Positions 59,257-64,000 of a stretch of 64,000 nucleotides of DNA are shown here, piece by piece. Origin of the DNA: Amycolatopsis solani (GTDB taxonomy: Bacteria > Actinomycetota > Actinomycetes > Mycobacteriales > Pseudonocardiaceae); contig NZ_JAWQJT010000002.1 in the NCBI RefSeq assembly GCF_033441515.1, positions 806,001 through 870,000 on the forward strand, written 5' to 3'. Numbering within the stretch: position 1 is the first letter of the stretch; each line of letters starts with the position of its first letter. A program made the position numbers and the translations under genes. The notes beneath the pieces are model-generated. The model was not told the origin of the DNA and made no database searches. It saw only the letters and a list, made by a program, of their open reading frames with translations.

Positions 59257-60060
59257 GTGACGATGCCGTTGTATGCCTCTCCCGAGCAGCTGATGCGGGA
59301 GCGTTCCGAGCTGGCGCGCAAGGGCATCGCGCGCGGCCGGAGCGTGGTGGTGCTGAAGTACGCGGGCGGCGTGCTCTTCGTGGCGGAGAACCCGTCGGCG
59401 ACGTTGCACAAGGTGTCCGAGATCTACGACCGCATCGGTTTCGCCGCGGTCGGGCGCTACAGCGAGTTCGAGAACCTGCGCGTCGCGGGCATCCGCCACG
59501 CGGACCTCAAGGGCTACCAGTACGACCGGCGTGACGTGAGCGCGCGAGCGCTGGCGAACGCCTACGCGGCGACGCTGGGCAGCATCTTCACCGAGCAGCT
59601 GAAGCCGTTCGAGGTCGAGGTCTGCGTCGCGGAGGTCGGCGCGAGCTCGGCGGAGGACCAGCTGTACCGGCTGACCTACGACGGCTCGATCTTCGACGAG
59701 CCGCAGTACGTGGTCATGGGCGGGCAGAACGAGAAGATCGCGGCGAAGCTGAAGGAAACCTTCGAGGACGGCCTGGACCTGCAGGGGGCGCTGAGCCTGG
59801 CGGTGGCCGCACTGCGGGCCCCGGCCCAGCCCTCGACGTCCTCGTCCTCGTCGTCTTCTTCTTCGTCCGGGTCGGCTTCGAACGCGGCCTCTTCGAACGG
59901 CACGAGCGAAGACCCGCCGATCAAGCTGGAGGTGGCGGTCCTGGACCGCGACCGCCCGCGCCGCGCGTTCCGCCGCCTGACGGGCGCGGCGCTCGACGCG
60001 CTGCTCCCGGTCCCGGACCCGGTGGGCGAAGAGCCGGAGGCGAAGCCGGAAGGCGAGTGA
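59257..60060 (+). CDS. prcA: 20S proteasome alpha subunit
   Basis: A 267-residue outer-ring subunit that forms the gate opened by Mpa. [54 protein letters not shown] and the RRAFRRLTG segment align with mycobacterial PrcA throughout. GTG 59257 matches the family N terminus; an ATG two codons later is possible. Near residue 190 a Ser/Thr-rich insert with a run of ten serines precedes IKLEVAVLD, and is longer than the linker in M. tuberculosis PrcA. Confidence 0.96.
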   Translation: MTMPLYASPEQLMRERSELARKGIARGRSVVVLKYAGGVLFVAENPSATLHKVSEIYDRIGFAAVGRYSEFENLRVAGIRHADLKGYQYDRRDVSARALANAYAATLGSIFTEQLKPFEVEVCVAEVGASSAEDQLYRLTYDGSIFDEPQYVVMGGQNEKIAAKLKETFEDGLDLQGALSLAVAALRAPAQPSTSSSSSSSSSSGSASNAASSNGTSEDPPIKLEVAVLDRDRPRRAFRRLTGAALDALLPVPDPVGEEPEAKPEGE

Positions 60061-60071
60061 GTTCCTGAGCG

Positions 60072-60103
60072 AACGGGGGCGTGGCCGCGGCCACGCCCCC
60101 GTT
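60072..60103. terminator. Perfect 32-bp palindrome after prcA
   Basis: Arms of 16 bases (AACGGGGGCGTGGCCG and its complement) with no loop. It lies 11 bases after prcA and just before the stop of the convergent methyltransferase gene (60110). TTTC follows on the plus strand. Likely bidirectional terminator. Confidence 0.75.
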
Positions 60104-60109
60104 TCGCGT

Positions 60110-60880
60110 TCAGCGGCGGGCGAAAGCGAGCAGGTGGGCGCTGACGTCGATGAGCGCCGGGTCCCGCTCGGCGATCCGGGCCGCGCGCAGGGCGGGCTCG
60201 GCCAAGCCGGCGAACCGGGCGAGTCCCGCCACGTCGAGTGCGGGCCAGGCGGGGCCTTCGACTCCGAAGACGGTGGTGCCGGTGAAGCCCGCGTCCGCGA
60301 CTTCGCCGTGGAGCCCGGCGGCGGTGTGCCAGTGGGTGGGGACGAATCCGGCGTGGCCGTCGTACGCACCGGTGGCGATGACCTCCCGGATCGACGCCTC
60401 GCGGTCCGCCGTGAGCGTGCCCGTGGTGGCGGTTTCCAGCAGGGACAGGTAGCGGCTGATGCCCGCGGCCGCGAGGAGGCCGCCCGGGCGCAGCACCCGG
60501 CGGGCCTCGGCGAGGGCCCGGGCGCGGTCCGCGTCCTCGACGAGGTGGTAGAGCGGCCCGAGGAGCAGCACGGCGTCGCAGTGGGAACTCGCCACGGGCA
60601 GCGCGCGGGCGTCGGCGATCCCGGCGGTGACGCCCGGGTGACGACCCGCCTGGCCGGCGTGGGACGGCACCGGGTCGAGCAGGTGCACCTCGTGCCCGTC
60701 GGCGGCGAGCCAGGCCGCGTGGACGCCGGTGCCACCCCCGACGTCGAGCACCCGGGCGCGCGGGGGCAGGAAGCGCCGGATCAGCTCGCGCGTGCGCAGG
60801 AACTCGAGCCTGCCGTGCGGGGTTCGGGTGAGGCGGGTGTCTTCGGCGGGGCCGGTGGCGTAGTGCGTCGCGAGGTCCAT
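60110..60880 (-). CDS. Class I SAM-dependent methyltransferase
   Basis: A 256-residue methyltransferase. Motif I is RVLDVGGGTGVHAAWLA, with LLDPVPSH as motif post I and AVLLLGPLYHLV plus RVLRPGGLLAA as later motifs, the layout of small-molecule (UbiE-like) enzymes. Substrate unknown. ATG 60880 is chosen (GGAG close upstream); a TTG 24 bases earlier is less likely. One of three genes inserted between prcA and pafA. Confidence 0.83.
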   Translation of the reverse strand: MDLATHYATGPAEDTRLTRTPHGRLEFLRTRELIRRFLPPRARVLDVGGGTGVHAAWLAADGHEVHLLDPVPSHAGQAGRHPGVTAGIADARALPVASSHCDAVLLLGPLYHLVEDADRARALAEARRVLRPGGLLAAAGISRYLSLLETATTGTLTADREASIREVIATGAYDGHAGFVPTHWHTAAGLHGEVADAGFTGTTVFGVEGPAWPALDVAGLARFAGLAEPALRAARIAERDPALIDVSAHLLAFARR

Positions 60881-60911
60881 GCTCCAGGGTCTCCGGCGGC
60901 GCAACCGGCTT

Positions 60912-62099
60912 TCAGGACGCCGCGGGCGAGGCCCGGAAGTTCTGGTCGGCGAACGCCAGCAGGTACGGCAGCGTCGCCCGGGCCGTGTGCCAGGTGTGGT
61001 TGAAGCCGCGCTCGGCGTGCACCACCGCCTCCTGGCCGCGGGCCCGCAGCGCGTCCGCGATCCGGCGGGCGGTCGTCACGTCGGTCGGCGCGCCCGTGCC
61101 GACCGCGAGCATCACCGAGATCGGCGCCGTGAACTTCATGGTCGGCAGGTACCGGCGCGGGGTGTTGGCGGCGATGGCGGCCTGGTTGCCGCCCAGGATG
61201 CCGACCGAGTCGTTGAGGTCGTCGTAGGGCAGCGCGATGACCAGGGTCGCGAACTCGCCGACGTGGTGCAGCCCGATGTTCAGGGCGCCGAAGCCGCCAC
61301 CGGACATGCCGCCCAGCGCCCGGTGGCCGCGGTCGGCGAGGGTGCGGTAGTGCCGGTCGACGGCCGGGACGACGGTCGCCGTCAGGTACGTCTCCAGCTG
61401 GGGGCCGCCGGGGACGTCGAGGCACTCCCAGTCGGTGCTGGGGTTGCCGGCGGTCAGGTCGACGCTCACCACGATCATCGGGGCGATCACGCCGGCCTGC
61501 TGCAGCGCCAGGAGCGTGCCGGGCGCGTCGCCCGAGGTCAGCCAGTCGCGGGGACCGCCGAACGGGTAGCCGTGGATGAGGTAGACGACCGGGTAGCGGC
61601 GGGCGGTGTCCTGGTCGTAGCCGGGCGGCAGGACGACGTAGTTGCTGCCCGACGGGACGCCGTGCGCGGGGTCGGGCACGTTCAGCACGTCGACGCGCTG
61701 GCCGCCGGCCGTGGCCGGGGCGCTGGGCCGCGGCGCGGACGGGGCCTCCTTGCCGTCGTCGAGCAGGCGCCCGGCCAGGTTCACCGGGCCGGGGCCCTTC
61801 TGGAGCAGGCGGGCGAGGTCGTCGCCGGTGCGGACGTACCCGACGTAGCTGTTCAGGGCAGTGACCGCCGCGAGCAGCAAAAGCACGCCGAACGCGGTGA
61901 ACCCCCAGCGCCGGACGCGGCGGCGGTACCAGAGCGCGACGACGACCGCGAGGACGGCGACGGCGGCCGAGGCGATGGAGAGCCAGATGAGCGGTGACTC
62001 GAGCGGGCCCAGGTCGCGGGCCCGCGCGGTCACGTCACCCGGCAGCACCGGGTCGGCGGCGACCCCGTGGAAGACGCGCGCCACCCCGTGCCCGTCCAT
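60912..62099 (-). CDS. Membrane-anchored esterase of the antigen-85/esterase D family
   Basis: A 395-residue protein. Two membrane segments (about 37-57 and 66-84) are followed by an extracytoplasmic alpha/beta hydrolase. Nucleophile elbow is GGMSGGGFGALN; the catalytic His lies in RGFNHTWHTARATLP; VVYLIHGYPFGGPRDWL is the oxyanion region. The esterase-D/mycolyltransferase family (PF00756) includes antigen 85, but without mycolates the acyl substrate here is unknown. Separated by 31 bases from the methyltransferase, same strand. Confidence 0.85.
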   Translation of the reverse strand: MDGHGVARVFHGVAADPVLPGDVTARARDLGPLESPLIWLSIASAAVAVLAVVVALWYRRRVRRWGFTAFGVLLLLAAVTALNSYVGYVRTGDDLARLLQKGPGPVNLAGRLLDDGKEAPSAPRPSAPATAGGQRVDVLNVPDPAHGVPSGSNYVVLPPGYDQDTARRYPVVYLIHGYPFGGPRDWLTSGDAPGTLLALQQAGVIAPMIVVSVDLTAGNPSTDWECLDVPGGPQLETYLTATVVPAVDRHYRTLADRGHRALGGMSGGGFGALNIGLHHVGEFATLVIALPYDDLNDSVGILGGNQAAIAANTPRRYLPTMKFTAPISVMLAVGTGAPTDVTTARRIADALRARGQEAVVHAERGFNHTWHTARATLPYLLAFADQNFRASPAAS

Positions 62100-62202
62100 C
62101 GTCTCCCCGCTCGTCCCCTGGCCGCGGGCATGATCGCCCGCATCTCCCTCGCGAAGCTAGCCAGTGGTCCCTGTGGGTTCGTTGAGAGAAGGTAAAGCGC
62201 CG

Positions 62203-63684
62203 TCAAGGACGGTAGATGGTGAGCGCGCTGGGGCAGGAGCGGAAGCGGAACCGGTTGCCGAGCGGGCCGACCTCGCCGTCGGTGGCGACGCGGCGGTGGC
62301 CGTCGAGCAGCTCGACGTCCAGCTCGGGCAGGTCGAGCTCCTGGTAGACGTGGCTGGCGGCGAGGGTGCGGGTGAGCATCGCGGCCAGGAACCGGGCGCG
62401 GGAGTAGGGCAGGTCGGCGCGCAGGTAGCGGATGTCCAGCAGGCCCGTGTCGAGCGCGGGCCGACGGCTGGGGGCGAACCCCTTCGGCGCGTACGTGCCG
62501 TTGCCGACGAACAGCAGCCACACCTGGGTGAGCTTGCCGTTGAGCCGGACGGTCAGCGGCTTGGCGTGCCGCAGCGTCCTGGCCAGCGCGATCGCCGCCG
62601 AGGGCCACTTGGGGTGCTTCTCCTGGAGCTTCTCCCGCAGCCGCACCATCTCCGGGTAGCCGCCGAGGCTGGCGGTGTTGACGAACCAGCGGTGCGCGGG
62701 CTCGCCCGCCCCGTCGATCCGGACCTCGCCCAGGTCGATGCCGACGGCGTTGCCGACCTCGGTCGCCGCGTCGGCGTCGGGCATGGACCGGACGCCGACG
62801 TCGCGGGCGAAGTGGTTGAGCGTGCCGGTCGGGATCAGGGCCAGCGGCAGGTCGCGCTCGGCGGCGACCGAAGCCACCGCGGCAACGGTGCCGTCGCCGC
62901 CCGCGACGCCGAGCGCGCGGATCGTGCCGCGGGCGTCGATCTCGGCTTCGAGCTGGGCGTGCAGGTCCTGCTCGGGGTCCGGGTTGATGATCTCGGCCTT
63001 CGGCCAGGCGTGCCGGGCGTCCTCGGTGGGGTCCTGCCCGTCGATCCCGGACTTCGGGTTGACCAGCACGAGCATGTCGTCGCCGTCGACCATCTCGGGC
63101 GCGTCGGCGTCGTGGGCCGTGCGGGCGGGCACGTCGTCGTGCAGCGGCCACCAGTGCCGGGTGGCGAAGCCCACCCCGGTGCCGATGGCCAGGCCGACGC
63201 CGACGTCGGAGGGCCAGTGCACGCCGGTGTGCACCCGCGAATAGGCGACGGCCAGCGCCAGCGGGGCCACGGCGAGCCCGGCTCGCGGCGACTCCATCGC
63301 CACCGCCGTCGCGAAGGCGGCCGCGGACGCGGAGTGCCCGGACGGGAACGACGACGATGTCGGGCGTTTCCGCAGGCGGCGGCGCACGGGCGTCTCCTCC
63401 TCCGCCGGACGGCGGCGCGGGAAGAGCGGCTTGCCGATCAGGTTCGCGGCGGCGCTGGCGCCGGCGATCGCGACGACCCCGCGCAGCGCGGCCCGCCGGG
63501 TGGGGCCCTTCCGGACGGCGAGCAGCGCCGCGACACCCCACCACAGGCGGGACTTGTTGGCCGATCTGGACAGCACCATCAGGGCGTCGTCGGCTTTCGT
63601 GGCCGGCAAGGCGGCGCTGCGGCGCATGAGGGCGCGATCGGTGCGGCCGACCCGCCGGAAGGCCTGGATGAGCTGGTGTGTCAA
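62203..63684 (-). CDS. PAP2 phosphatase - diacylglycerol kinase fusion
   Basis: A 493-residue bifunctional lipid enzyme. PAP2 half (about 1-195): KPLFPRRRP, SSFPSGHSAS and SRVHTGVHWPSD are the three phosphatase motifs, with several membrane segments. Kinase half (about 205-493): MLVLVNPKSG, GVAGGDGTVAAV and PTGTLNHFARD are DAGK-type motifs, ending YRP. It may interconvert phosphatidate and diacylglycerol, or act on undecaprenyl-type lipids. TTG 63684 is used with AAGG upstream. Divergent from pafA. Confidence 0.88.
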   Translation of the reverse strand: MTHQLIQAFRRVGRTDRALMRRSAALPATKADDALMVLSRSANKSRLWWGVAALLAVRKGPTRRAALRGVVAIAGASAAANLIGKPLFPRRRPAEEETPVRRRLRKRPTSSSFPSGHSASAAAFATAVAMESPRAGLAVAPLALAVAYSRVHTGVHWPSDVGVGLAIGTGVGFATRHWWPLHDDVPARTAHDADAPEMVDGDDMLVLVNPKSGIDGQDPTEDARHAWPKAEIINPDPEQDLHAQLEAEIDARGTIRALGVAGGDGTVAAVASVAAERDLPLALIPTGTLNHFARDVGVRSMPDADAATEVGNAVGIDLGEVRIDGAGEPAHRWFVNTASLGGYPEMVRLREKLQEKHPKWPSAAIALARTLRHAKPLTVRLNGKLTQVWLLFVGNGTYAPKGFAPSRRPALDTGLLDIRYLRADLPYSRARFLAAMLTRTLAASHVYQELDLPELDVELLDGHRRVATDGEVGPLGNRFRFRSCPSALTIYRP

Positions 63685-63814
63685 GGAGTCGCCTTCCCCA
63701 AGTCGTCAAGAGCAGTGCTCCAATCGTGCCTGAATCGGGGAGTTTTCACCGTCTGTGGCAGACCGGGGGCGTGTCGACGCCCGAACGGCGCACCGTCGGA
63801 GGGGGTCCAGCGCC

Positions 63815-63820
63815 TACTCT
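63815..63820 (+). promoter_or_regulatory. Leaderless -10 box of pafA (TACTCT)
   Basis: TACTCT ends exactly six bases before ATG 63827. Confidence 0.5.
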
Positions 63821-63826
63821 GGTGGA

Positions 63827-64000
63827 ATGCAGCGGCGGATCTTTGGCATCGAGACCGAGTTCGGGGTCACGTGCACCTTCCACGGACAGCGCAGGCTCTC
63901 GCCCGACGAGGTGGCGCGTTACCTCTTCCGGCGGGTCGTGTCCTGGGGACGCTCATCGAACGTCTTCCTGTCGAACGGCTCCCGGCTCTACCTGGACGTC
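63827..64000 (+). CDS. pafA: Pup-protein ligase, first 58 codons (gene runs off the window)
   Basis: The N terminus [22 protein letters not shown] matches PafA, which ligates Pup's C-terminal glutamate to substrate lysines using ATP. IETEFG holds the Mg-binding glutamates and NGSRLYLDV reaches the catalytic Asp at the window edge. It is paralogous to Dop ([23 protein letters not shown]). Three unrelated genes separate it from prcA. Confidence 0.95.
   Translation, partial: MQRRIFGIETEFGVTCTFHGQRRLSPDEVARYLFRRVVSWGRSSNVFLSNGSRLYLDV

Overview
The window reads as chromosomal DNA of a high-GC actinobacterium, most likely Pseudonocardiaceae and probably an Amycolatopsis-like genus. The evidence is very GC-rich third codon positions, many GTG and TTG starts, a complete Pup-proteasome locus, the mycothiol ligase mshC, an InhA-type enoyl reductase next to fabG, and coproheme-type ferrochelatase. 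There are no rRNA or tRNA genes, CRISPR arrays, insertion sequences or prophage genes that I can see.

The layout is two conserved actinobacterial blocks joined by accessory genes. Block 1 (1-18522) runs acn (partial, minus strand), a RipA-type peptidoglycan endopeptidase, a MoxR-DUF58-VWA operon, fabG-inhA and hemH. This order resembles the Mycobacterium acn-ripA-moxR1-fabG1-inhA-hemZ region. It is interrupted by three insertions: a methyltransferase/DUF1801/mobA group, an MHS transporter-two-component-TAXI group, and an MFS-TetR pair. A middle section (18523-33235) holds a second AAA+/VWA pair, a membrane-anchored STAND-type NTPase, a TipAL-like MerR regulator, mshC, a MarR/ABC-F pair, an ArsR/MFS pair, a PptH-like phosphoesterase, and a divergent CGNR-regulator/phosphotriesterase pair. 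Block 2 (33235-64000) runs PAC2, metH, HAD, ada-alkA, ogt, hisE-hisG, an orphan ParA, a thioesterase, a RecB-like Fe-S nuclease, an M50 protease, trmI, mpa, dop, pup, prcB, prcA and the start of pafA.

The functional core is protein turnover: Pup (58043) is ligated to substrates by PafA (63827), removed by Dop (56454), recognised and unfolded by Mpa (48985), and substrates are degraded by PrcBA (58349-60060). Pup here already ends in Gly-Gly-Glu, so the deamidase step of Dop is not needed. Accessory genes sit between mpa and dop and between prcA and pafA.

Regulatory signals are unusually readable. Many genes have a TANNNT box 6-8 bases before the start codon (leaderless promoters). The acn promoter carries an AcnR-like box. 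TetR, MerR, ArsR and CGNR regulators each have a nearby dyad. Convergent gene ends carry long perfect hairpins, or a 91-bp repeat present twice in inverted orientation. A 16-bp motif, GTATAACGACCTATAC, occurs three times. An 840-bp gene-free stretch (44400-45242) contains a 26-bp-arm hairpin and a degenerate minisatellite.
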